This document shows, piece by piece, positions 26,651-35,254 of a stretch of 64,000 nucleotides of DNA. Location: assembly GCA_019638595.1 (NCBI GenBank), contig JAHBTJ010000003.1:62001-126000 (forward strand), written 5' to 3'. Position 1 is the stretch's first letter. The number at the start of each line of letters is the position of its first letter. The position numbers were made by a program, and so were the translations under genes. The notes beneath the pieces were generated by a model, which made no database searches, was not told where the DNA came from, and was given only the letters and a program-made list of their open reading frames with translations. Origin of the DNA: Chitinophagaceae bacterium. GTDB lineage: Bacteria; Bacteroidota; Bacteroidia; Chitinophagales; Chitinophagaceae.

Positions 26651-26681
26651 CAGCAAAGAGCGTATGTATAACCCTTTGCTG
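26651..26681 (-). terminator. Intercistronic hairpin between imelysin and di-heme genes
   Basis: Perfect 8-bp arms (26651-26658 and 26674-26681) in the 92-base gap. It could reduce read-through into the di-heme gene or stabilise the upstream message; there is no strong U-tract. Confidence 0.4.
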
Positions 26682-26695
26682 TAGCTGAATGTATT

Positions 26696-27772
26696 TTATT
26701 GTCCGTACTGTTGTAAAAAAGGTTTCAGTTTGCTTTCCAGCGTTTCAGCCAGTTCATTAATTTTTGTCATTGCATTTTGTACTTGTGTAGGTTGATTGAT
26801 GATAGCTTCACCAAAAGGTAAAGTGATGGCTTCAAGCGAAGTGATGGCTGTAGCATGTTTCTGCTTGATTTCATTGTCGAGCGAAAGATTGTGCACCCGA
26901 ACAAGGTCTTCCAACCCTTCACCGTCCTGATTAAATTTTCCCTGGTACATATCCATTATGCCTTTAATGTTGTTGGTAAAATCAGTAATGGAGTTTTGTG
27001 CAAAGGGACTTTCTTCGAGATCGGGATCCTGCGCTTCAAAAGGGTCTTTTATTTTTCCATTTGCAACCTCATCACATATGCCGGCCATTGCATCTACTAT
27101 GGTTTCGAAGGCTACCCGCTTACTCGGGAATTCGGTATTCCCGCTATTGCCGGCTGTTTCCAAAGCAATGGCATACCCGCCAGACCAACTGGTTTTTACT
27201 TCATTGGCAAGTTTGGCCAGGTTTTGTGCCAGTGCAATAAGGTATTCTTTTTCCCTGCTTGTCAGGTCCGCTGCTTTTTTCTTACCATCAGTACCCCAGA
27301 GTAAATATTCAATCGGGTGAAAGCCTTTCAGGGCGTCATGCTCTTCATCTAACGCATCAATATATGCTTCATCCAACACATCTGCACTTGCCAAAACTGC
27401 ATTAAGGTCATTAAAGTCAACCGGCCATGTGTCAATTCTCGGATCAATTTTATCTACGTCTACCGGGCCAAACAACCATGCTTCGGAACGCTCCCAGGTT
27501 TCGCGTGAACTTTTCCAGGCAGCCCGGCATTTATTAAGATTATCATCAGTAGCTGATGTTGTTAAATCATTTACAGCATGTAATAAGTCGTTGGTTTTCG
27601 ACCATAAATCCTGGTAGCTATCAAGGCATACCCGGTTAGCTACATTTTGTAGAATTAAACTTTTTAAAGCTGTAGTGTCGGTATTGCCGTTGTTATCATT
27701 CTTTTTACAGGAAGATGCCATAATGCCTGCGAATGCAAGCAATACCAGTGCTGTGTTGGTCGTTTTTTTCAT
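26696..27772 (-). CDS. Imelysin family lipoprotein
   Basis: A 358-residue lipoprotein (lipobox A-S-S-C) of the imelysin/EfeO-like family. The conserved GxHxxE motif is GFHPIEYLLWG (G150, H152, E155), preceded by the family pattern ETWERSEAWLFGPV and DPRIDTWPVDF. Members are all-helical two-bundle proteins implicated in iron binding or uptake. Position in the operon, after porin and Rieske genes and before a di-heme protein, fits an iron-acquisition module, though metal specificity is not shown by the sequence. Confidence 0.93.
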   Translation of the reverse strand: MKKTTNTALVLLAFAGIMASSCKKNDNNGNTDTTALKSLILQNVANRVCLDSYQDLWSKTNDLLHAVNDLTTSATDDNLNKCRAAWKSSRETWERSEAWLFGPVDVDKIDPRIDTWPVDFNDLNAVLASADVLDEAYIDALDEEHDALKGFHPIEYLLWGTDGKKKAADLTSREKEYLIALAQNLAKLANEVKTSWSGGYAIALETAGNSGNTEFPSKRVAFETIVDAMAGICDEVANGKIKDPFEAQDPDLEESPFAQNSITDFTNNIKGIMDMYQGKFNQDGEGLEDLVRVHNLSLDNEIKQKHATAITSLEAITLPFGEAIINQPTQVQNAMTKINELAETLESKLKPFLQQYGQ

Positions 27773-27782
27773 GATGTGTGTT

Positions 27783-28205
27783 TTATGTTAAACTAATAAT
27801 CAGGTTATTGTCAATAACAGATGTTTTAAATTTCTTGAGAGGTTTCAATGCCGGCTCTTTCAATACATTTCCGTCAAAATCAAATACACTGCCGTGCGCG
27901 GTACAAACAATTTTTTGAGATGTTGGCGTTAATCCTACTCCTTCGTGTGTGCATTGCAGGTATATAGCATGATAGTTATCTTCTTTTTTTATTATAAGAA
28001 TATCATTTTCAAGCTGCGCGGTTCTTACCACCAGCATCGTCTTTCCTTCCGCGAAAGAAGAAAGCGGGATGCCGATTTTTTCGTCCTTTGCAGTGGCCTT
28101 AATTATTGGCATAGCGGTTCCACAGCCATGTAGTACTAAACCTGCAGTCATTAATCCTGCACAGCTCATACACCCGCTTCGTATAAATGATCTTCTTGTT
28201 ATCAT
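27783..28205 (-). CDS. Exported Rieske [2Fe-2S] protein
   Basis: A 140-residue single Rieske domain. Cluster ligands are CTH (C85, H87) and CTAH (C101, H104), in the classical C-x-H...C-x2-H order. The N-terminus MITRRSFIRSGCMSCAGLM is a twin-arginine-like signal, and a lipobox-like H-G-C follows near residue 28, so the folded protein may be exported by Tat and lipid-anchored. It lacks the disulfide cysteines of bc1-type Rieske proteins, and resembles arsenite-oxidase or soluble Rieske proteins. It lies 10 bases before imelysin and two bases after the outer-membrane protein gene. Confidence 0.92.
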   Translation of the reverse strand: MITRRSFIRSGCMSCAGLMTAGLVLHGCGTAMPIIKATAKDEKIGIPLSSFAEGKTMLVVRTAQLENDILIIKKEDNYHAIYLQCTHEGVGLTPTSQKIVCTAHGSVFDFDGNVLKEPALKPLKKFKTSVIDNNLIISLT

Positions 28206-28207
28206 CT

Positions 28208-29458
28208 TTAAAAATTATAGGCAAGCCCTATATTCACAAATCCATTGCTGGTATAATAGGGTACTATCTGCGGGAACGGAGTTACGATGAGCGCAGGGTT
28301 TGGTGTTCCGGTAACCCGTTGCATATAATCTGCTTTTACTGCAATACCGCGTATGGGCTTGTACGTGATACCTGCAATGATATAGTGCTGGTTATTGGCA
28401 TCATTCTTTACACCATTCCCCGGGATTTCTGCGCTCAGGTTCATATATTCATACCTGCCAAATACGGCAAACACTTTATCGTCTTTATGCTTGTTGTACA
28501 AAAGATTGTAAGCGCCTTCGGCATACGATCCGTAAATAGTTTGGGGAGTATTGTTGGCATATGCCTGGTTGATGTTAGCGGCGTTGGGTATTTTAATGCC
28601 GGCCGCGATCGCCTTAAAGCTCCATCCCCGGTTGTTGTACTGTCCATTGATTTCGCCCAGCATTACAGGATTGCCAAAAGGCCCCGAATTAAGATGAAGG
28701 CTGTCTGCTACTCTTTTTTCTACAGCAGTGGAGCCACCTGTATAAGCCGATACCTGGAACCGGAAATTATTGATGTAATACAGCAGCGATCCCGATACTC
28801 CCAGTCCCATACCCGTGGCTGCCGATCCTAATTGCCTCCCGCTGCGTATACCCGTACCGTTGCTGAAGCCTGCTGAATTTAAGCCGTTGGAAATTGAAAA
28901 GCTGTAGTTCAGTCCCGGTATACTGCTGATGCCGCCATATATTCCTACCCCTATTTCACGCCAGGTAGAGGGAATAATAAATTCTTCCAGGAAAGGGCGG
29001 TCAACGCCGTTAAAAGTAGTAGGCAAATGGTTTTCATTGATAATGCCCAGGCGTGGAATGAACAGCCCTGCCACCAGGTAGGTAGTGGGAGTAAAGTTGA
29101 ATTTTACAAAAGCCTGTTCCATACTGATGCCTCCTTTGCCAATGCCGGCCTCATCGCCTGCTTCGCCTATTACAAGCGCGTCTTCCAACTCCAGTTCGGT
29201 AAACAGCGATATTTTATTATTGAATTTATGCCCCACGAACAGCACGACCCTTTTTAAGGTGGCTTCCGAATTTTTTCTTTTTGTATCGAAAGAATATTTG
29301 GCTTCTCCATAGCCGGAAAGAATAGTTGCCTGCTGTCTTGAGACCAGCCCTGCATACAGGCTGTCTTCCCCTGTAAGGATCTGGGCATGAGAGATTAGTG
29401 AGGTGAGGACATAGATTGCAAGGGTAAATAGGTAAGGAACGATCTTTTTAGCATTCAT
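28208..29458 (-). CDS. Outer-membrane beta-barrel protein (porin-like)
   Basis: A 416-residue protein with a signal peptide ending in SHAQ, then alternating polar/hydrophobic strands and a C-terminal aromatic (GLAYNF), as in outer-membrane barrels. Family phrases such as FTPTTYLVAGLFIPRLGIINENHLP and LPTTFNGVDRPFLEEFIIPSTWREIGVG are seen in Bacteroidota porin-like proteins associated with iron or redox operons. It is first in the operon with Rieske, imelysin and the di-heme protein, and probably provides the outer-membrane pore for the substrate ion. Confidence 0.8.
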   Translation of the reverse strand: MNAKKIVPYLFTLAIYVLTSLISHAQILTGEDSLYAGLVSRQQATILSGYGEAKYSFDTKRKNSEATLKRVVLFVGHKFNNKISLFTELELEDALVIGEAGDEAGIGKGGISMEQAFVKFNFTPTTYLVAGLFIPRLGIINENHLPTTFNGVDRPFLEEFIIPSTWREIGVGIYGGISSIPGLNYSFSISNGLNSAGFSNGTGIRSGRQLGSAATGMGLGVSGSLLYYINNFRFQVSAYTGGSTAVEKRVADSLHLNSGPFGNPVMLGEINGQYNNRGWSFKAIAAGIKIPNAANINQAYANNTPQTIYGSYAEGAYNLLYNKHKDDKVFAVFGRYEYMNLSAEIPGNGVKNDANNQHYIIAGITYKPIRGIAVKADYMQRVTGTPNPALIVTPFPQIVPYYTSNGFVNIGLAYNF

Positions 29459-29807
29459 ACTACAATTGTTATAACAAAGTTGACTTTACAAAAGGCTTTT
29501 TATTTACGAGGAACGGAAATGTGTTTTCGAAATGCGGAAACGAAGGTGCTATAAATTTTGCTGTTATCGCTATTGTGTTATTGAGTTGTTAACGGGGTGT
29601 AATAATTTTGAATACTGCGAATACAATAGTAAGGAGTATTGCAGGGCTTAGCCGCCGTACATGCTTTGTTTCACGGTACTGCATTTATTTCTGTTTGCGC
29701 TATTGGGAAAACTACCCCGCCATAGCCGGAAAAGTAATGAGGAATAAAAAAGCAAGAGGAATGCTTATTTTGTGCCGGTAACCTTTTAAAACAAGATAAA
29801 CAGCCGT
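29459..29807. promoter_or_regulatory. Divergent intergenic region, 349 bases
   Basis: Lies between the minus-strand porin-Rieske-imelysin operon and the plus-strand gene at 29808, so it should hold both promoters. A minus-strand CAACTTTG (about 29480) is one mismatch from the -7 consensus. I do not see a Fur-like box. Nothing else stands out. Confidence 0.35.
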
Positions 29808-30671
29808 ATGAAAAAAACATTCTTTTCTATTTTTTTTGTAATGATATTTTTAAGTGCAGGCGCCCAGGAGGATCATTCGTTGGAAAATATTGCTGATTCT
29901 GTTGTGGCTGATGCAAGATTGTTGTACAGGTCGGAGATGGCATCCTGGTATGGAACGGATGTATTTATGGAACGGGCTAAAGATAAGGAACGGGCGAAAG
30001 GATATTTTTCGTATTCCATACCCGGTATGGTGCGATGTATCTTTTTTACTGCGGACGAAATACCCAAAGTGATTGCTGCAATTGATTTTGACAGCACCTA
30101 TAATGTAAATACTGCTGTAGCTGATTTTAAGGAAAGAAATTTTACCGAAACCGAGCAGGAGATATTCGCCTTTCGTTCAAAGGCGCTGGATGTAATCAAT
30201 AGCGATACGTTTTTCCTGCACTATAAAAACACTAATTATAACATTATACCGGTCATTATGAATGGAGAAAAGAGGGTATATGTGCTTACAGGCACTACAC
30301 AGAACGGTGAAGTAATTTTCGGTAACGATTACCTGCTTTGTTTTGATGCCCAAAACAATCTTACCTGCAAAAAAAGACTGCACAACAGCATCATACGAAC
30401 GAATTTTGGCAAACAGGCAGATGGGCAGGAGATAGTAGGAGGCATGCATTCGCATGTGATTGATGACTTTATTACTCCTACCGATATCTGCACCCTGATG
30501 TTATACAACCCGTTAATGAAATGGACCCAATACACGGTGATGTCTAAAAAATTCTTTTCAATATGGAATTGCCGAACCAATCAACTGGTTATACTTACAA
30601 AGGAGGTTATTGAAAGAATAAATAAGGATCAGAAGAAACGGAAAAAGAAGGACAGGAATAAGAACGATTAA
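29808..30671 (+). CDS. Secreted protein of unknown function with a JAMM-like motif
   Basis: A 287-residue exported protein (signal peptide MKKTFFSIFFVMIFLSAGAQ). The body is mixed alpha/beta. Near residue 216 it has GGMHSHVIDDFITPTD, which resembles the H-x-H-(x)n-S/T-x2-D zinc motif of JAB/MPN metalloproteins but is one residue short between the histidines and the TPTD. The C-terminus is very basic (KKRKKKDRNKND). I do not recognise a known family with confidence. It is monocistronic, with about 110 bases before the HipA-like gene. Confidence 0.65.
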   Translation: MKKTFFSIFFVMIFLSAGAQEDHSLENIADSVVADARLLYRSEMASWYGTDVFMERAKDKERAKGYFSYSIPGMVRCIFFTADEIPKVIAAIDFDSTYNVNTAVADFKERNFTETEQEIFAFRSKALDVINSDTFFLHYKNTNYNIIPVIMNGEKRVYVLTGTTQNGEVIFGNDYLLCFDAQNNLTCKKRLHNSIIRTNFGKQADGQEIVGGMHSHVIDDFITPTDICTLMLYNPLMKWTQYTVMSKKFFSIWNCRTNQLVILTKEVIERINKDQKKRKKKDRNKND

Positions 30672-30783
30672 ACGTGCCTTCCCCGTCCCGTTCGGGAAGC
30701 CAAAGTTACTATATCCTTTGTTTTTCTTCACTCTCCTTAATATTAAAACTAGTTATCTTCACCAACTGAACAAGGTGTAAAAG

Positions 30784-31578
30784 ATGAGTAATACTACAGC
30801 GCCGCTCCGCACGGTAAATGTAATGCGTTATGTAACTCCTTTGCGCGAAGGAGGTTCTTTACCTGCTATAGCCGAAGCCGACGACGGATTCATGTATGTA
30901 CTTAAATTCCGTGGTGCGGGGCAGGGGGTAAAGGCATTAATAGCAGACCTGGTAGGTGGCGAAATAGCAAGGGCGCTGGACTTAAAGGTACCTGAAATTG
31001 TATTTGCAAACCTGGATGCGGCCTTCGGCCGAACGGAGCCCGATGAAGAGATCCAGGATCTTCTTAAAGCCAGCACGGGACTTAACCTGGGGCTTCATTA
31101 TTTATCGGGGGCTATTACGTACGACCCTGCTGTTACAAAATTAAATGCGGAGCTGGCCTCGCAGATCGTTTGGCTGGACTGCCTGCTAATGAATGTTGAC
31201 CGAACGGCACGCAATACGAATATGCTGATGTGGCATAGGGAATTATGGCTGATAGACCACGGAGCATCGTTGTATTTTCACCATTCATGGACAAATTGGG
31301 AAGAACAGGCCAAACGGCCTTTTGCGCTGGTGAAGGATCATGTGCTGCTGCCCCAGGCTACTCAACTGGAGGAAGCCGACAGGAAAGGAAAGCTTATGCT
31401 TACACCCGAGCGTGTAAAGCGCATCGTAGCATTGATCCCCGACGACTGGTTGCAGGATACTAAAAATGGCACACCCGATGAGCAGCGGGAAGTATATACA
31501 CGGTTTTTACTAACAAGGATAATGCATTCGGAAATTTTTGTAAAAGAAGCGCAACATGCAGCAGCAACATCTGTTTGA
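30784..31578 (+). CDS. HipA-like kinase (HipA_2 family)
   Basis: A 264-residue protein with the HipA kinase fold, much shorter than canonical HipA (about 440). Visible kinase elements: the ATP-binding lysine in MYVLKFRG (K41), the catalytic segment NVDRTARNTN (D139, N144), and the metal-binding DHG (D158). It lacks the N-terminal HipA subdomain and has no HipB antitoxin gene beside it. The gene for a DUF3037 protein starts inside its 3' end. The pair is common in bacteria; whether it phosphorylates glutamyl-tRNA synthetase like HipA is unknown. Confidence 0.85.
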   Translation: MSNTTAPLRTVNVMRYVTPLREGGSLPAIAEADDGFMYVLKFRGAGQGVKALIADLVGGEIARALDLKVPEIVFANLDAAFGRTEPDEEIQDLLKASTGLNLGLHYLSGAITYDPAVTKLNAELASQIVWLDCLLMNVDRTARNTNMLMWHRELWLIDHGASLYFHHSWTNWEEQAKRPFALVKDHVLLPQATQLEEADRKGKLMLTPERVKRIVALIPDDWLQDTKNGTPDEQREVYTRFLLTRIMHSEIFVKEAQHAAATSV

Positions 31579-31939
31579 GTACGCAGTCATACGTTTTGTG
31601 CCGCGCGTTGAGCGGGAGGAGTTCCTGAATATAGGGCTTGTTTTGTATTGCAAACAGCAACAATTTTTAAAAACCCGCTTTACTGTTAATGAAGACAGGA
31701 TACGCTGTTTTGCACCGGATACGGATATACAGGAAATAAAGCAACACCTCGATGCTTTCCGGAAAATAGCTGATGCCGATCTCAATGGAGGACCTATTGC
31801 AAAGCTGGATATTGCATCCCGGTTCCGGTGGCTTACAGCAACCCGCAGCACTATTATTCAATCCTCTAAAGTACATACAGGCTTTTGCAGCAACCTGGAA
31901 CCGGCGCTTGAAAAGCTGCATAAACAACTGGTAGGGTGA
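31556..31939 (+). CDS. DUF3037 protein
   Basis: A 127-residue protein with the phrases EYAVIRFVPRVEREEFLNIGLVLYC and ASRFRWLTATRSTIIQSSKVHTGF, which mark DUF3037. It overlaps the HipA-like kinase gene by 23 bases, so the two are translationally coupled. It could be an adaptor, regulator or substrate of the kinase; no antitoxin DNA-binding motif is visible. The frame is confirmed by continuity of the conserved blocks from ATG 31556 to the stop at 31939. Confidence 0.87.
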   Translation: MQQQHLFEYAVIRFVPRVEREEFLNIGLVLYCKQQQFLKTRFTVNEDRIRCFAPDTDIQEIKQHLDAFRKIADADLNGGPIAKLDIASRFRWLTATRSTIIQSSKVHTGFCSNLEPALEKLHKQLVG

Positions 31940-32051
31940 AGGGGATTTGTAGTGTATAGTTTCGGGTTTATAGCTTTGGGTTTATGGTTTGAACCACAAA
32001 TCATAAACAAATTTAGCTGATACCTGATAGCTGAAAGCCTATAGCTCCTAC

Positions 32052-32082
32052 AAAAAATGGCTGCCAGCGAGTGACAGCCATT
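32052..32082 (-). terminator. Rho-independent terminator of the MFS transporter gene
   Basis: On the minus strand, an 11-bp stem with one G-U wobble, a 5-base loop and a run of six U residues lies 25 bases after the transporter stop codon. Confidence 0.85.
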
Positions 32083-32106
32083 ATATAAAACATACTGTAA
32101 ACAAGT

Positions 32107-33345
32107 TTAGTGCGCCGCTACTACTTTAGCATCCGAACGGGGCGCCGCTTTCTTCTGCCAGAAGAAAAAGATCAGGAACAATACGATCAATATTGCCGGG
32201 AAAGCCACCATTTTAGCCAGTGTAGCCTGTCCTGCCATCAGTTCCAACTGATCGCCGGTTACGCCTGTGGCCGCGGTGGCAGCTTTATCGCTGTCAATCC
32301 AGTTTCCTATAATAGGCTGCCAGATGGCGGTAGAAAACATACCTACGCCACCAATGATGGACATACCGAGCGCGCCGCTTAATGGCACTCTTTGTGCTGC
32401 AGCGCCCACCATGGTAGGCCAGAAGAAGCAAACGCCTATCGCGAAAAATATAGCTGCCAGGTAAGCCATTCCACCGGTAACCGTACTGAACATATATATG
32501 CCTATAGCTGTAAAAATAGCTCCCATCAGTAATACCCCTGTTTGACCTAATGTATGTGTAACCGGGCCACCAAAGAACCTGCCAACTGCCATTAAGCCTG
32601 TTACCAGCGCCAGTATCAGCATGGGGCTGGCGCCACTCTTGCTCATGATCAATCCTACCCATTGCTGCGGACCAAATTCAGAGATGGCTGTAAGCGCCAT
32701 GCAGATGAACAGGAAGATAAAGGTGGGCGATGCCATCGCTTTAAGATTTTCGGCAATAGAGGTAGAGCTTTGTAATTTGGGTTTGGGAAAGGCTTTTCCA
32801 AAAAACAATACAGCATAGATAATAGTTGGAACCATGGTTACCCACATTTGAGCCTGCCAGCTCATACCATTATCCGTCATGAACTTCGAGATCAAACTGC
32901 CGATTACGATACCGCCGGGGAACCACATGTGGAACCTGTTCAGCATCTTGCTCATTTTATCGCCGGAATACATATCGGCGATCATAGGATTACAGGCAGC
33001 TTCTGTACAGCCATTACCAAAGCCAATGAATAATGTGGAGATCAGCAAAGTAGTATAGTTGCTGGCGTAAATGGTGGTTAAAATACCTATAGTGTGTGTT
33101 ACAAAGGCAATTTGCATAATGAGCTTAGGTCCGATCTTGTAATACAATAATCCTCCGAGTATCATTGAAATCGGGAAACCTAAAAAAAACATCTGGTTAA
33201 TGAATCCCAGTTGTGTTGCGGTCAGTCCAAATCTTTCGCCTACCTGCGACAGGATACCTGCACGGATAGAAAAGGTAAAAGCAGTCGTGATGAGGGCAAA
33301 GCAGCTACCGTTAAAAAGGGCAGACTTGTTTACGTTTTCGTTCAT
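32107..33345 (-). CDS. MFS transporter, probable sugar uptake
   Basis: A 412-residue inner-membrane protein with about 12 hydrophobic segments, no signal peptide, and a Lys/Arg-rich C-terminus. The N-terminal half contains GFINQMFFLGFPISMILGG and the loop YYKIGPKLIM; the second half starts after the PKPKLQSSTSI loop. The pattern matches Bacteroidota MFS sugar permeases of the FucP-like group, but substrate cannot be read. It is a single gene with a strong terminator, upstream of and divergent from the Gfo/Idh operon with RlmH in between. Confidence 0.82.
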   Translation of the reverse strand: MNENVNKSALFNGSCFALITTAFTFSIRAGILSQVGERFGLTATQLGFINQMFFLGFPISMILGGLLYYKIGPKLIMQIAFVTHTIGILTTIYASNYTTLLISTLFIGFGNGCTEAACNPMIADMYSGDKMSKMLNRFHMWFPGGIVIGSLISKFMTDNGMSWQAQMWVTMVPTIIYAVLFFGKAFPKPKLQSSTSIAENLKAMASPTFIFLFICMALTAISEFGPQQWVGLIMSKSGASPMLILALVTGLMAVGRFFGGPVTHTLGQTGVLLMGAIFTAIGIYMFSTVTGGMAYLAAIFFAIGVCFFWPTMVGAAAQRVPLSGALGMSIIGGVGMFSTAIWQPIIGNWIDSDKAATAATGVTGDQLELMAGQATLAKMVAFPAILIVLFLIFFFWQKKAAPRSDAKVVAAH

Positions 33346-33511
33346 TAATATTGAGTTTAGATGTAAAAAATAAGATTTACTTTCTCAAAACAGATTGGAA
33401 ATATAATGAAAAAATTGACGGCCGCTATCCTGTTCCGTTTTTTTTACTAACATCCCTATATATAATGTCAATTGGCTGACATTTTTGAAGATCGCGCGGT
33501 GCAGTAATACC

Positions 33512-33985
33512 TTATTTATGATGGTACTTTTCGTTTTTTATGATGGTACAGGCACGATATAGTTGCTCTGCCAGCAGCAGCCGTACCAGCATATGCGGAA
33601 ATACGAGCTTCGAAAGGCTCCAGGTAAAATCCGCCCGTTTAAAGATGAGCTCATCTGCCCCGTATGCCCCGCCAATAAGGAATACCAGCCTCTTTTTGCT
33701 TTCCGTTGCTTTTTGGGCTATGAAATCAGCCAGTTCTACCGACGACAACTGTTTCCCCCTTTCATCCAGCAATACCAGGAAATCATCGGTTTGCAGCAGG
33801 GCCAGCACCAGCTTTGCCTCCTGTTTTTTCAGATCATTTTCCGGTAAGGAAGCTGCATTTTTCGGGGGAAGGATCAACTGCCATTCGCAGGGGTAGTACC
33901 TGGTAAGCCGGCGGGTGAACTCTTCCACCCCCTGCTGTATATAGGTGTCGTTTGATTTGCCAACGGAAAGAAGCAGGATTTTCAT
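33512..33985 (-). CDS. rlmH: 23S rRNA (pseudouridine-1915-N3)-methyltransferase
   Basis: A 157-residue SPOUT-family enzyme that methylates the modified base of helix 69. The start MKILLLSVGKSNDTYIQQGVEEF, the middle LLDERGKQLSSVELADFI, the glycine-rich FLIGGAYGADELIF and the C-terminal YRACTIIKNEKYHHK fit RlmH exactly. ATG 33985 is the family start; the frame extends to 34021 without support. Monocistronic. Confidence 0.96.
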   Translation of the reverse strand: MKILLLSVGKSNDTYIQQGVEEFTRRLTRYYPCEWQLILPPKNAASLPENDLKKQEAKLVLALLQTDDFLVLLDERGKQLSSVELADFIAQKATESKKRLVFLIGGAYGADELIFKRADFTWSLSKLVFPHMLVRLLLAEQLYRACTIIKNEKYHHK

Positions 33986-34160
33986 TGCGCGTATATTCCT
34001 GCAAAAATAACCGGGTAGCAATGAATATCTTTTGCGTATAAAAAATATATTTAGCTAAAAACCGGGCGGTTTTGCCGGAGTATTAATTATATTAGTTCCA
34101 TACTGGAGGGCATACATCGTTCAGCCTTATTACATTTATACATCAAAATTTTATGACAGC

Positions 34161-35231
34161 ATGAAAAATTATCATCGGCGGGATTTTATTAAAACCTCTG
34201 TTACTGCCGGTATCGGGCTATCTCTTACGGGTACGGTATCTTCGTTGTTCGCAGGCAGCCTGCCTGCTGCAGGAAAACGGGTCGGCATTATCGGACTGGA
34301 TACTTCGCACAGTGTGGAATTTACAAAAGTATTGAATTCCGAAGCGGGCGCGTCCATATATAATGGTTACAGGGTAGTGGCTGCATATCCTAAAGGCAGT
34401 CCTGATATCGAATCTTCCGTAAGCCGCGTACCGGGCTATATAGAAAAAGTGCAGGGTATGGGCGTGGAAATTGTAGAAAGTATTGACGATCTGTTAAGAA
34501 AGGTGGATGTAGTATTGCTTGAAACCAACGACGGGCGCGTTCACCTGGAACAGGCGATCCCGGTGCTTAAAGCGGGAAAAACTGTTTTTATTGACAAGCC
34601 TGTTACGGCTTCGCTGGCCGATGCCATTATTGTTTTTGAGATAGCCAAACACCTGAACGTGCCTGTTTTTTCTTCTTCTTCGCTCAGGTTCATGTCTACC
34701 GCTCAGGATGTGGCAAAAGGAAAGATCGGTAAGGTGTTGGGTGCAGATACCTACACTCCCAGCGTAATAGAAAAAACACATCCCGACTTTTTCTGGTATG
34801 GAATTCACGGCGTGGAGATGTTGTATACTGTAATGGGAACGGGATGTAAAGAAGTGGTGCGCATTCATTCAGAAGGTACCGATATTGCGGTAGGGCGATG
34901 GGCTGATGGACGGATAGGTACTTTCAGGGGCACACGCACCGGTAAGCATTTGTATGGCGGAACCGCCTATGGTGAAAACGGGAATACTGTGCTGGGGCCT
35001 TTTGACGGGTATGAAGGATTACTGAAACAGATCGTACTGTTTTTTGAAACAGGTAACCCGCCGGTGCAGGCAGAAGAAACGCTGGAGCTGATAACGTTTA
35101 TGGAAGCGGCGGACGAAAGTAAAAAAAGAAAGGGCGCTCCCGTGGCATTAGAGCAGGTGCGGCAAAAAGCGCGAAAAGATGCGATGCGCCGGTTAAAAAC
35201 AATAGCGGCCGATAATGGTATCCGGATATAG
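34161..35231 (+). CDS. Tat-exported Gfo/Idh/MocA oxidoreductase, variant nucleotide loop
   Basis: A 356-residue protein with a Tat-like signal (MKNYHRRDFIKTSVTAG). The Rossmann start is VGIIGLDTSHS, not the usual GxGxxG; the next motifs are LETNDGRVHLEQA and VFIDKPVTA, with DKP replacing the common EKP. The C-terminal alpha/beta dimerisation domain follows. This subgroup is seen in Bacteroidota and Planctomycetes beside sugar-oxidation genes. Export means the cofactor must be bound before Tat transport. First gene of a five-gene operon. Confidence 0.85.
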   Translation: MKNYHRRDFIKTSVTAGIGLSLTGTVSSLFAGSLPAAGKRVGIIGLDTSHSVEFTKVLNSEAGASIYNGYRVVAAYPKGSPDIESSVSRVPGYIEKVQGMGVEIVESIDDLLRKVDVVLLETNDGRVHLEQAIPVLKAGKTVFIDKPVTASLADAIIVFEIAKHLNVPVFSSSSLRFMSTAQDVAKGKIGKVLGADTYTPSVIEKTHPDFFWYGIHGVEMLYTVMGTGCKEVVRIHSEGTDIAVGRWADGRIGTFRGTRTGKHLYGGTAYGENGNTVLGPFDGYEGLLKQIVLFFETGNPPVQAEETLELITFMEAADESKKRKGAPVALEQVRQKARKDAMRRLKTIAADNGIRI

Positions 35232-35254
35232 TACACAAATATTAAACTCATGGT

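Noticed and set aside
29459-29807. Fur box upstream of the imelysin operon
   Set aside because: No GATAATGATAATCATTATC-like palindrome is visible in this spacer, so iron regulation cannot be claimed from sequence.
30784-31939. Classical HipBA toxin-antitoxin module
   Set aside because: No HTH antitoxin gene is present, and the kinase lacks the HipA N-terminal subdomain; the DUF3037 partner defines a different pair.
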